Of a DNA stretch of 64,000 bases, positions 1 to 7,860 are shown piece after piece. The translations under genes and the position numbers were made by a program. The notes under the pieces are model-generated. The model made no database searches and had not been told where the DNA came from. It worked only from the letters and a program-made list of their open reading frames with translations. The DNA comes from Dietzia sp032248695 (GTDB taxonomy: Bacteria > Actinomycetota > Actinomycetes > Mycobacteriales > Mycobacteriaceae). The stretch's first letter is position 1. Each line of letters begins with the position of its first letter. The stretch covers positions 310,001 to 374,000 of the forward strand of contig NZ_JAVHXC010000003.1 of assembly GCF_032248695.1 (NCBI RefSeq), given 5' to 3'.

Positions 1-77
1 CCGATGCTCCCCTGTGCCGCTGGCGACCGGCGGCTGGGCTAGCCTGAGGCACCACAACCGAACACGACCCACAGCAC

Positions 78-230
78 GAGGTGCCCCACGGCCGCGAGAG
101 CGGGCGGAGGGGAGAATCAGGGAAGCCGGTGAGAATCCGGCACAGGGCCCGCTACGGTAACCCGGCCTCTCGCGACACCGCGCCAGCGCGCACCGTCGCC
201 AGATGAGCCGGGAAGTCCGGAGACCGGCCT
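78..230 (+). promoter_or_regulatory. Cobalamin riboswitch (leader of chelatase-cobO-cobB)
   Basis: A leader RNA that senses adenosylcobalamin. The core GGGAAGCCGGTGAGAATCCG, followed by GCACAGGGCCCGC and GGTAACCCGG, matches the conserved riboswitch core. A B12-box-like 3' part (AGCCGGGAAGTCC then GGAGACCGGCC) ends about 38 nt before the chelatase ATG. By family knowledge, bound coenzyme B12 lowers expression of the downstream biosynthesis genes. The boundaries are estimated from the conserved blocks; no fold was computed. Confidence 0.93.
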
Positions 231-268
231 CGCGCTGACCAGCCTGGCAGACGAGAGCGGGAGCCCCC

Positions 269-2476
269 ATGCCATTGCACTACCCCTTCAGCGCTGTCGT
301 CGGTTCCGACGACATGGCGCTGGCCCTCATCCTCACGGCGGTGTCGCCGTCGGTCGGCGGCGTCCTCATCCGCGGCGAGAAGGGCACGGCCAAGTCCACG
401 ATGGTCCGCGCCCTCGCCGGGATCCTGCCGCCCATCGACGTGGTCGCCGGCGATCGCTTCTCCAGCGCGCCCGCCGACCGCGGCGCCGCGACCCCCGACG
501 GGCCCATCCCCCACGACGCGCCGATCGAGTCGCGGCCCGTGCGGCTGGTGGAGCTGCCGCTGGGCGCGTCCGAGGACCGGATCGCCGGGTCGCTGCACCT
601 GGAGAAGGCGCTCAGCGAGGGCGTCACCGTGTTCGAGCCCGGACTGCTGGCCCGCGCGCACCGCGGGATCCTCTACGTCGACGAGGTCAACCTGCTGCAC
701 GACCACGTGGTGGACCAGCTCCTCGACGCCGCCGCGATGGGCCGCGTGACCGTGGAGCGCGACGGCGTCTCCGTGGAGCACGCCGCCCGGTTCGTGCTGG
801 TGGGGACCATGAACCCGGAGGAGGGCGAGCTGCGCCCACAGCTGCTGGACCGCTTCGGCCTCACCGTGGAGGTGGCCGCGCCGCGCGAGCCCGACCTGCG
901 CGCCGAGGTGATCCGACGCCGCGTGGCGTACGAGACCGATCCGGCCGCGTTCACCGCCGCCTTCGCCGACGACGAGCATGCCCTGCGCGAGCGGATCGTC
1001 GCCGCCCGCGAGCGGATCGGGCAGGTGGAGCTCACCGAGTGGGCGCTGACCAAGGTGGCGACCGTATGCGCGGGGTTCGACGTGGACGGCATGCGCGCCG
1101 ACATCGTCACCGCTCGCACCGCCGCCGCGCACGCCGCGTGGCAGGGCCGCGTCCGCATCACGCGCGAGGACATCCGGGTCGCCGCGCTCATGTCGCTGCC
1201 GCACCGCCGGCGCCGCGCACCGTTCGACGCGCCGGGCCTGGACGAGGAGCTGTTGGAGCGGCTGTTGGGCGACGACGACGAGCCCGATCCCGACCCCCGG
1301 GACGACGCCCCCACCGACGGAACGGACCCCGCGGACAGCGACGAGGGCGCGAGCGAATCGGGCCCCGCGGACGCCCCGTCCGCCGACCAGGCCCCCGCCG
1401 GGGCATCGGCCGAGCACGCCGAGCAGGACGATCCGGCGATTCACCCGCACGGAGGTGAGCAGTCCTCGGAGGAGGGTCACGAGGCCGACGCGGCCGACGA
1501 CCGCGACTACGACACCCCGCCCGAGCCGTTCACCCCATCGGCGGGCGCCGGATCCGAGCCACAGCCCGGCACGCAACCCGGCACCGTGGTCAGCGCATCG
1601 GAGCCGTACCGCACCCGCCTGTTCGCCGTCGCCGGCACGGGCGAGGGCACCACGGGCCGGCGATCACGAGCCCTCACCAGCTCCGGCCGGCGCACCGGCT
1701 CGAGCGCCTTCACCGGCTCGGACCTGCACCTGCCGGCCACGATCCGGGCCGCCGCGCCGTTCCAGGCCGCGCGCGGTCGCGGCACAGTCGGCAGCACCGA
1801 GACCGCCAGCGGGCCCGACGCCTCCGCCGCACGCGGCCCCGACACCCGCCTCCGCCTCGAGCCCCGCGACCTGCGCTCGGCCGTCCGCGAGGGCCGCGAG
1901 TCCAACCTCGTGCTGTTCTGCGTGGACGCCTCCGGCTCCATGGCCGCCCGCACCCGGATGGAACAGGTCAAGACCGCCATCCTCTCCCTGCTGCTGGACG
2001 CCTACCGCCGCCGCGACAAGGTCGGCCTGGTGACCTTCCGCGGGTCCAGCGCTGAGGTGGCGCTGCCGCCCACGTCCTCGGTCGATGTGGCCGCCACCCG
2101 CCTGGCCGAACTCCCCGCAGGCGGCAGGACTCCCCTGGCCGAAGGGCTGCTCGCCACCGCGGAAGTGCTGCGGATCGAGAGCGTTCGTGACCCGCGGCGG
2201 CGGCCTCTCGTCGTCGTCGTCACCGATGGCCGCGCCACCTCCGGCCCGGACGCCCTCGCCCGGTCCCACCGCGCGGCGGCCGGGCTCGCCGCCACCGGCG
2301 TGACGTCCGTGGTGGTGGACTGCGAGACCGGCCGGTTCCGCATGGGCCTGGCCGCCGACCTCGCCGCGCACCTCGGCGCCGAGCACCTCGCCCTGGGCGA
2401 GGTCACCGCCGACGGCCTCACCCGCACCGTCCGCGCCCGCACCGCCCCGACCAGCACCGAAAGGCAGGTGGCCTGA
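269..2476 (+). CDS. Magnesium/cobalt chelatase-family protein (ChlI-ChlD fusion)
   Basis: A 735-residue putative metal chelatase subunit, probably for cobalt insertion in cobalamin synthesis. Residues 1-330 form an AAA+ module with Walker A GEKGTAKST (36-44) and Walker B ILYVDEVNLL (about 134-143). An acidic, Pro-rich linker spans about 345-475. A C-terminal von Willebrand A domain carries the MIDAS motif DASGS (553-557). This I-plus-D fusion resembles mycobacterial Rv2850c, which also precedes cobO and cobB. The ATG is the first codon after the cobalamin riboswitch, with GGGAG just upstream. Its stop overlaps the cobO start (ATGA), indicating translational coupling. The partner large subunit (CobN or ChlH type) is not in this window, so the metal is inferred from context. 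Confidence 0.88.
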   Translation: MPLHYPFSAVVGSDDMALALILTAVSPSVGGVLIRGEKGTAKSTMVRALAGILPPIDVVAGDRFSSAPADRGAATPDGPIPHDAPIESRPVRLVELPLGASEDRIAGSLHLEKALSEGVTVFEPGLLARAHRGILYVDEVNLLHDHVVDQLLDAAAMGRVTVERDGVSVEHAARFVLVGTMNPEEGELRPQLLDRFGLTVEVAAPREPDLRAEVIRRRVAYETDPAAFTAAFADDEHALRERIVAARERIGQVELTEWALTKVATVCAGFDVDGMRADIVTARTAAAHAAWQGRVRITREDIRVAALMSLPHRRRRAPFDAPGLDEELLERLLGDDDEPDPDPRDDAPTDGTDPADSDEGASESGPADAPSADQAPAGASAEHAEQDDPAIHPHGGEQSSEEGHEADAADDRDYDTPPEPFTPSAGAGSEPQPGTQPGTVVSASEPYRTRLFAVAGTGEGTTGRRSRALTSSGRRTGSSAFTGSDLHLPATIRAAAPFQAARGRGTVGSTETASGPDASAARGPDTRLRLEPRDLRSAVREGRESNLVLFCVDASGSMAARTRMEQVKTAILSLLLDAYRRRDKVGLVTFRGSSAEVALPPTSSVDVAATRLAELPAGGRTPLAEGLLATAEVLRIESVRDPRRRPLVVVVTDGRATSGPDALARSHRAAAGLAATGVTSVVVDCETGRFRMGLAADLAAHLGAEHLALGEVTADGLTRTVRARTAPTSTERQVA

Positions 2477-3090
2477 TGCCCAAGGGACAGCCCGAGATCA
2501 TCCCCGACGACGGCCTCAGCACCCGACAGCGCCGCAACCGGCCGCTCGTCATGGTCCACACCGGGCCCGGCAAGGGGAAGTCCACCGCCGCGTTCGGCCT
2601 GGCCATGCGCGCGTGGAACCAGGGCTGGGACATCGGCGTGTTCCAGTTCGTCAAATCCGCCAAGTGGCGCATCGGCGAGCAGACCGTCATGGAACGCCTC
2701 GGCCAACTGCACGCCGAGACCGGCGAGGGCGGACCCGTGGAGTGGCACAAAATGGGCTCGGGGTGGTCGTGGTCGCGCAAGGGCGGCACCGAAGCCGACC
2801 ACGCCGCCGACGCCGCCGAGGGCTGGGCCGAGATCAAGCGCCGCCTCGCCACCGAGCGCCACGACCTGTACCTGCTCGACGAGTTCACCTATCCCATGAA
2901 GTGGGGCTGGGTGGACGTCGACGACGTCGCGGAGACGTTGGCCTCGCGGCCCGGGCGGCAGCACGTGGTGATCACCGGCCGCGACGCCGACCCCCGGCTT
3001 CTTGAGGTGGCCGACCTGGTGACCGAGATGGGCAAGGTCAAGCACCCGATGGACGCCGGGCAGAAGGGGCAGCGGGGCATCGAATGGTGA
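2476..3090 (+). CDS. cobO: Cob(I)yrinic acid a,c-diamide adenosyltransferase
   Basis: A cytoplasmic enzyme that transfers the 5'-deoxyadenosyl group of ATP to the cobalt of corrinoids, in the CobA/CobO/BtuR family. The 204 residues are normal for the family. The P-loop GPGKGKST lies at residues 30-37, and the typical blocks FQFVKSAKWRIGE and LLDEFTYPMKWGW are present. It starts inside the chelatase stop (ATGA overlap), and cobB begins 7 nt before its end, so the three genes form one tightly coupled operon under the upstream cobalamin riboswitch. Confidence 0.96.
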   Translation: MPKGQPEIIPDDGLSTRQRRNRPLVMVHTGPGKGKSTAAFGLAMRAWNQGWDIGVFQFVKSAKWRIGEQTVMERLGQLHAETGEGGPVEWHKMGSGWSWSRKGGTEADHAADAAEGWAEIKRRLATERHDLYLLDEFTYPMKWGWVDVDDVAETLASRPGRQHVVITGRDADPRLLEVADLVTEMGKVKHPMDAGQKGQRGIEW

Positions 3091-4607
3091 GCGCGGCCGC
3101 GCTGCCGCGGATCGTCGTGGCCGCCCCGGCCTCCGGGCACGGCAAGACCACCGTCGCCACCGGCCTCATGGCCGCGCTGCGCCGCTCCGGCCTGCGCGTG
3201 TCCGGCCACAAGGTGGGGCCCGACTACATCGACCCCGGCTACCACGCCCTGGCCACCGGCCGACCCGGCCGCAACCTCGACCCGCACCTCGTGGGCGAGC
3301 AGCGCATCGTCCCCCTGCTCCAGCACGGCGCGCGGGACGCCGGCCGCACCGCGGACATCGCCGTGATCGAGGGCGTTATGGGCCTGTACGACGGGCACAT
3401 CGGCGGCGACGGATTCGCCTCCACCGCCCACGTCGCCCGCCTCACCGACACGCCCGTCGTGCTGGTCGTGGACATCTCACACGCCTCCCGCAGCATCGCC
3501 GCCGTCGTGATGGGCATGGCCGCCTACGGCCCTGACCTGCGGATCGCCGGCGTGGTGCTCAACAAGGCCGGCTCGGTGCGCCACTCCGACGAGGTCCGGC
3601 GCGCGCTGGCCCCGCTCGGCATCCCGGTGCTCGGGGTCCTTCAGCGCGACGACAACGTCACTGCCCCCTCCCGCCACCTCGGCCTGGTCCCCGCCGCCGA
3701 ACGCCCCGAGGCCGCGCGGTCGCTGGACCACCTCGCCGCGAAGGTCGCCGACGCGATCGACCTCGAGGCCGTGGTGCGCATCGCGCGATCGGCGCCGGCG
3801 CTGGCGGGCCCGGCGTGGTCGGCGCGGGAGGCTGTCGCCGGCGCGGTGGGTGGCACCGCTGTGGGTGACACCGCCGTGGGTGGCCGACCTGGTGAGGGCG
3901 ACGACGACAACTCCGCGCGCCCCCTCGTCGCCGTAGCCGGTGGCCGGGCGTTCACCTTCCGCTACGCCGAGACCGTCGAGCTGCTCGAGGCCGCCGGCTG
4001 CTCGGTGGCGCAGTTCGACCCGACGGTCGACGAGCGGCTTCCCGAGGGGACCGCGGGGATCTACCTGGGAGGCGGCTTCCCCGAGGTCCACGCCGCTGAG
4101 CTGGCCTCCAACGAGCCGATGCTCCGGTCCTTGCGATCGGTGACGTCCGCGGGCGTGCCGACGGTCGCCGAATGCGCCGGGCTGCTCTATCTCTGCCGCA
4201 GCCTCGACGGGGTTCCGATGGTGGGGGCTGTCGACGCCGATGCCGCCATGGCGCCCCGCCTGACGCTGGCCTATCGCCGTTCGACGGCGGCCGCGGACAG
4301 CGTCCTCGCGGCGGCCGGCGCCGAGGTCACCGGGCACGAGTTCCACCGCACGGCGGTCACGCCACCAGCGGGTGCGGCTGGGGCGGGCTACGCGGCTGGG
4401 CCCGACGTGGCCCCTGCGTGGATGAGCAGCGCCGGGCCGGAGGGGTTCGTCACCGGCTCGGTCCACGCCTCCTACCTGCACACGCACTGGGCGGGGCATC
4501 CGGCGCTCGCGGCCCGGTTCGCGGCGCAGGTCCGGACGTTCGCCGGGGAGCACCGGCATGATCGCAGTGCGCCGGGACGCCGACCAGCACCACTAGGCCG
4601 GCCCTGA
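3084..4607 (+). CDS. cobB: Cobyrinic acid a,c-diamide synthase
   Basis: A glutamine-dependent amidotransferase that amidates the a and c side chains of (hydrogeno)cobyrinic acid, using ATP and glutamine. The N-terminal P-loop-like ATPase motif ASGHGKTT lies near residues 16-23. The C-terminal class I-like glutaminase domain has the nucleophile in VAECAGLLYL (C364). The 507 residues are near family length, with a low-complexity insert around 250-270 (Val-Gly-Gly-Thr-Ala-type repeats). It overlaps cobO by 7 nt and ends the operon. Two long stem-loops follow immediately, between this gene and the convergent cobK. Confidence 0.94.
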   Translation: MVSAAALPRIVVAAPASGHGKTTVATGLMAALRRSGLRVSGHKVGPDYIDPGYHALATGRPGRNLDPHLVGEQRIVPLLQHGARDAGRTADIAVIEGVMGLYDGHIGGDGFASTAHVARLTDTPVVLVVDISHASRSIAAVVMGMAAYGPDLRIAGVVLNKAGSVRHSDEVRRALAPLGIPVLGVLQRDDNVTAPSRHLGLVPAAERPEAARSLDHLAAKVADAIDLEAVVRIARSAPALAGPAWSAREAVAGAVGGTAVGDTAVGGRPGEGDDDNSARPLVAVAGGRAFTFRYAETVELLEAAGCSVAQFDPTVDERLPEGTAGIYLGGGFPEVHAAELASNEPMLRSLRSVTSAGVPTVAECAGLLYLCRSLDGVPMVGAVDADAAMAPRLTLAYRRSTAAADSVLAAAGAEVTGHEFHRTAVTPPAGAAGAGYAAGPDVAPAWMSSAGPEGFVTGSVHASYLHTHWAGHPALAARFAAQVRTFAGEHRHDRSAPGRRPAPLGRP

Positions 4608-4608
4608 C

Positions 4609-4674
4609 GCGAAATTGGCAGCAGCCATGTAGGCGATGAACGCGAGAACTCGCCGTGGCTGCTGCCAATTTCGC
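4609..4674. terminator. Long inverted repeat after cobB (19-bp perfect stem)
   Basis: Left arm GCGAAATTGGCAGCAGCCA (4609-4627) and right arm TGGCTGCTGCCAATTTCGC (4656-4674) are perfectly complementary, around a 28-nt loop. It begins two bases after the cobB stop, in the gap between convergent cobB and cobK, and is less GC-rich than its surroundings. A transcription terminator is the simplest reading. The long perfect stem without a T-tract is unusual, so another repeat role is possible. Confidence 0.75.
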
Positions 4675-4781
4675 CATGGCTGCGTCCAAAACCGGGGCGG
4701 GGGCCGGGGCCGGGCCCGGGAGACTGGCCGCGGACCCACTCGGCGGCGGCCGCTGGTCGACCGCCGCTCGCCCGCTGCTCG

Positions 4782-4839
4782 ACTTTGGTGTAGCTATTGC
4801 GATGAACCGGCCGGATTCTCGCAGTAGCTACACCAAAGT
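4782..4839. terminator. Second long inverted repeat, 3' of cobK (21-bp stem)
   Basis: Left arm (4782-4802, beginning ACTTTGGTGTAGC) pairs with the right arm (4819-4839, ending GCTACACCAAAGT) over 21 positions with a single G-U-type mismatch, around a 16-nt loop. It lies 4 bp past the cobK stop and probably terminates the minus-strand cobQ-cobK transcript. Its arms are unrelated in sequence to those of the neighbouring 4609-4674 repeat. Confidence 0.75.
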
Positions 4840-4843
4840 TCGC

Positions 4844-5656
4844 CTAGGAGTTGGCGGCTGACGCGCTGACCCACTCGACGGCGGCCGCGGCGTTGTCCAC
4901 CACCTGCACACCCGGCGCGGGGCCGGGGCGGCGCACCACCACGATCGGCACACCGAGCTCGTCGGCCACCGCCATCTTCGACCACGTGTGGGCGCCGCCC
5001 GAATCCTTGGTGACCAGCACGTCCACGTCGTACTCGCCGAAGAGTTCGCGCTCGGCGTCGACTGAGTAGGGGCCCCTGCTCAGCAGAAGTCGCCACGGTT
5101 CGGGCAGCGCCACCTCGGGCGGGTCCACCACCCGGACCAGGGCGTGATGCTCGGCGAGCGGGCCGGTGAAGCGGTCGAGTGACTGCCGGCCGACGGTGAG
5201 GAACGGCCGCTCCCCGAGGCGGGCGGCGGTCGTGGCGGCGGCATCGTGGTCGTCGACCCAGTGCCAACGGCCAGCGCCCGGGGCCGCGGCCCAGCCCGGA
5301 CGCTCGAGGCGCAGCAGCGGGACCCGCGCGGCCGCACACGCAGCAGTGGCGTTGGTCGAGATGCCCGCGGCGAACGGGTGGGTGGCGTCGATGACCGCGC
5401 GCACCGCCGTCTCGGGCCCGGATTCGCCGGGGCCGGCCTCACCGCCGCCGGCCCCGTCCTCCGCGCGCTCGCCGGCCTCGCGCAGGAACCGGGCCAGCCC
5501 GTCCACCCCGCCGAACCCGCCGATGCGCACCTCGCCCACCGGCAGTCGCGGCCGCGCGACCCGTCCCGCCAGCGACGACACCACCGGCACCCCGGCCTCC
5601 ACCAGCAGGGCGGCGAGCTCGCGGGCCTCGGCCGTCCCGCCCAGGACGAGGATCAC
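4844..5656 (-). CDS. cobK: Precorrin-6A reductase
   Basis: An NADPH-dependent reductase of the corrin ring (precorrin-6A to dihydro form) in the aerobic cobalamin pathway. The protein begins with the Rossmann motif ILVLGGTAEARELAALL, and the family blocks DATHPFA and VTKDSGG are visible. I chose the GTG at 5656 because it overlaps the cobQ stop (GTGA, 5653-5656) and puts the Rossmann motif at residue 2, giving 270 residues. The open frame extends upstream without homology. It is cotranscribed with cobQ under the minus-strand cobalamin riboswitch. Confidence 0.93.
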   Translation of the reverse strand: MILVLGGTAEARELAALLVEAGVPVVSSLAGRVARPRLPVGEVRIGGFGGVDGLARFLREAGERAEDGAGGGEAGPGESGPETAVRAVIDATHPFAAGISTNATAACAAARVPLLRLERPGWAAAPGAGRWHWVDDHDAAATTAARLGERPFLTVGRQSLDRFTGPLAEHHALVRVVDPPEVALPEPWRLLLSRGPYSVDAERELFGEYDVDVLVTKDSGGAHTWSKMAVADELGVPIVVVRRPGPAPGVQVVDNAAAAVEWVSASAANS

Positions 5657-7236
5657 CGGTCGGCCCCCGGCGGGAGCAGCGGCAGCTCGGGCGCACCGTC
5701 GCGGGCCAACGCGAGCAGCGCGTCCAGGTCGAGGTGCTCCTCGGCGAGGTCGCCGAGCAGGTCGAGGCGGCGCTCCCGCGCGGCGGCGAAGCTCACACCC
5801 GAGGGCTCGCGGGTCCGCCCCGACCCTGCCGCGACCTCGCCCAGGAACGCGCCCCGGAACCCGTCCGACTCGAGACTTCCGTGCCACATGGTGCCGAACA
5901 CCCGCCCCCGCCGGGCTCCGCCGGGGAACACCTCGTCGTCGTCACCCCGACCGCCTCCACCGCCGACGGTGACCCGGCCGTGATGGATCTCGTACCCGCT
6001 CACCGGCTGCCCCAGTGCGGTCCCGGTGGGCAGGCGCAGCACCTTCTCCGCGCCGAATCGCGTGATCACGTCGAGCAGCCCGAGCCCGGCGACGCGCGTG
6101 CCGGGGGCGCCCTCGATGCCGTCGGGGTCGGCGATCTCGCCGCCGAGCATCTGGAAGCCTCCGCAGATCCCCAGCACCGCGCCGCCCCGCTCGACATGAG
6201 TGGTGAGCGCGCGGTCGAGACCCCGCGCGCGGAGCCAGGCGAGGTCGTCGAGGGTCGCCCTGGTTCCGGGGACGACGACGAGGTCCGCCCCCGCGAGGTC
6301 GCGGGGCTCCGTGACGTAGGCGACCTCGACGTCCGCCTCCAGGCCGAGGGCGTCGACGTCGGTGAAGTTGCTGATGCGCGGCAGCCGGATCACCGCGACG
6401 CGCAGGGCGGCGGTCGCGTCGGCGGCGCGCGGGCTCACCGCGAGGGCGTCCTCCGAATCCAGCCACAGGTCGGGATCCCAGGGCAGTACCCCGTGGACCG
6501 GGCGGCCGGTGAGCGCGGTGAGCTGCTCCAGCCCGGGGGCGAGCAGGCTCGGGTCGCCGCGGAACTTGTTGACGACGAAGCCGGCGACCAGCCGCTGGTC
6601 CGCCGGCTCGAGCAGCGCGACCGTCCCGAACAGCGCCGCGAAGACGCCGCCGCGATCGATGTCGCCCACCACCACCACGGGCATGCCGGCGTGGCGGGCC
6701 AGGCCCATGTTGACGTAGTCGCTCGAGCGGAGGTTGATCTCGGCCGGGCTGCCGGCGCCCTCGCAGATGACGAGGTCGTAGCGGGAGGCGAGGTCGTCAT
6801 ACGCCGCGAACGCCGCCTCCGCGAGGTGCGCGCGCCCGTCGACGAAGTCCCGCGAGGACACCGAGCCCCCGGGCTGGCCCATCACCACCACGTGGCTGCG
6901 GCGGTCGCCACCGGGCTTGAGCAGCACCGGGTTCATCGCCGGCTCCGGCACCGCGCGGGCGGCCAGCGCCTGGACCCACTGGGCGCGGCCGATCTCGGCG
7001 GTTCCGGCTGACGTCGACCCGGCGGGGCCGGCGGGCGTCGACCCGGTGGGGCCGGCCGCGTGGTGGGCGGCCACGACCATCGAGTTGTTGGACATGTTCT
7101 GCGCCTTGAACGGCGCGACCTTCAGGCCCCGGCGGGCGAAGGCGCGGCACAGGGCGGTGGTGACGATGCTCTTGCCGGCATCGGAGGTCGTACCGGCGAC
7201 GAGCAGGGACGCGGCGCCGGTAGCAGCGGCAGTCAT
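5653..7236 (-). CDS. cobQ: Cobyric acid synthase
   Basis: A glutamine-dependent amidotransferase that amidates side chains b, d, e and g of adenosylcobyrinic acid a,c-diamide. The N-terminus LLVAGTTSDAGKS is the P-loop-like dethiobiotin-synthetase-type motif. The C-terminal glutaminase domain has nucleophile motif VLGICGGFQMLGG, and the later His is in GTMWHGSLES. The start is set at the ATG at 7236 (MTAAATG), giving 527 residues. The extra 12 upstream codons lie in the riboswitch leader. A Gly/Ala/Pro/Thr-rich insert near residues 59-73 (TGSTPAGPAGSTSAG) is a local repeat. It overlaps cobK by 4 nt. Confidence 0.95.
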   Translation of the reverse strand: MTAAATGAASLLVAGTTSDAGKSIVTTALCRAFARRGLKVAPFKAQNMSNNSMVVAAHHAAGPTGSTPAGPAGSTSAGTAEIGRAQWVQALAARAVPEPAMNPVLLKPGGDRRSHVVVMGQPGGSVSSRDFVDGRAHLAEAAFAAYDDLASRYDLVICEGAGSPAEINLRSSDYVNMGLARHAGMPVVVVGDIDRGGVFAALFGTVALLEPADQRLVAGFVVNKFRGDPSLLAPGLEQLTALTGRPVHGVLPWDPDLWLDSEDALAVSPRAADATAALRVAVIRLPRISNFTDVDALGLEADVEVAYVTEPRDLAGADLVVVPGTRATLDDLAWLRARGLDRALTTHVERGGAVLGICGGFQMLGGEIADPDGIEGAPGTRVAGLGLLDVITRFGAEKVLRLPTGTALGQPVSGYEIHHGRVTVGGGGGRGDDDEVFPGGARRGRVFGTMWHGSLESDGFRGAFLGEVAAGSGRTREPSGVSFAAARERRLDLLGDLAEEHLDLDALLALARDGAPELPLLPPGADR

Positions 7237-7282
7237 GCGGTGGGGCTCCTCGGCCTGGCACGCGCCGACCACGGACGCGGGC

Positions 7283-7400
7283 GGCGATCGGCAGGTATCG
7301 GGCTCGACCCGGCCCGCGGGCGAGGCGGGAGGGTCACACCGTTGCGGGACAGCCCCGGACTCGCACCGGGTTCCCTGGACCGACGAGCAGTGAGACTACC
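7283..7400 (-). promoter_or_regulatory. Cobalamin riboswitch (leader of cobQ-cobK)
   Basis: On the minus strand the segment reads AGGGAACCCGGTGCGAGTCC, then GGGGCTGTCCCGCAACGGTG, and near its 3' end GAGCCCGATACCTGCCGATC. These are the canonical cobalamin riboswitch core and B12-box. It sits about 47 nt upstream of the cobQ ATG. With the leader at 78-230 it places both arms of the local pathway under B12 feedback. The edges are approximate. Confidence 0.95.
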
Positions 7401-7409
7401 CGAGGAGCG

Positions 7410-7598
7410 TCAGGAACCGACGGCCGCCGGCAGGTAGCTCGAGCCCGCCACGAACGGCATGGCGAGGAAGCTCAGGGGCACGGCGGACTGATCGAACGGG
7501 ATACCGACCGCCTCCAGACCGCGGGCGATCGCACCGAATGCCGCGTTGATGGCGTCGTACATCGGGCCGCTGATGGGGCCGTTCGGACGGAAGATCAC
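7410..7598 (-). CDS. Small hypothetical protein, 62 aa
   Basis: This product is not recognised. It starts with GTG at 7598, preceded at good spacing by a TAGGAG ribosome-binding site, and encodes 62 residues beginning VIFRPNGPISGPMYDAINAA. The second half is moderately hydrophobic (VPLSFLAMPFVAGSSYL), with no cleavable signal peptide or lipobox. It ends about 10 nt upstream of the cobQ riboswitch, on the same strand. The good ribosome-binding site supports real translation. One speculative reading is a short cell-envelope peptide, since mycolata have short porin peptides without signal sequences, but no homology is visible to me. Confidence 0.5.
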   Translation of the reverse strand: MIFRPNGPISGPMYDAINAAFGAIARGLEAVGIPFDQSAVPLSFLAMPFVAGSSYLPAAVGS

Positions 7599-7730
7599 GG
7601 ATGACTCCTAGAGAGTGGAACTCCGCACGGCGGCGGGTCGCGACCGCGGGTCGCGGGGCAAGTGGACAGGTCTCACTCTCGATATCGAGCGCCCGCCCCG
7701 CGTCGTTACCCGTCCGGGCTGCGCCGGGTC

Positions 7731-7800
7731 GAGCCGGGCTGAGCCGGGCTGAGCCGGGCTGAGTCGGGCGGGCCCCGGGACCGTGGGCGATCCCGGGGCC
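7731..7800 (-). terminator. Decamer repeat and strong hairpin downstream of the binding-protein gene
   Basis: Four tandem GAGCCGGGCT decamers (7731-7770, the last one diverged) are followed by a perfect 10-bp stem, GGCCCCGGGA (7771-7780) pairing with TCCCGGGGCC (7791-7800). It lies 60 bp past the stop of the binding-protein gene and probably ends the transporter operon. I see nothing else in the remainder of 7599-7860. Confidence 0.6.
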
Positions 7801-7860
7801 AGTTCCAGCCGACTCGGGCGAGGCCCGGCGCGGTCGTCCTCCGGGCCTCACCACCGCGAC

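Noticed and set aside
4636..4861. Short ORFs between cobB and cobK with similar C-termini (LWCSYC...)
   Set aside because: The similarity on both strands is produced by the palindrome itself, not by coding sequence.
5657..5887. N-terminal extension of cobK (77 residues)
   Set aside because: It is Arg/Pro-rich shadow of cobQ. GTG 5656 overlaps the cobQ stop and starts the Rossmann motif.
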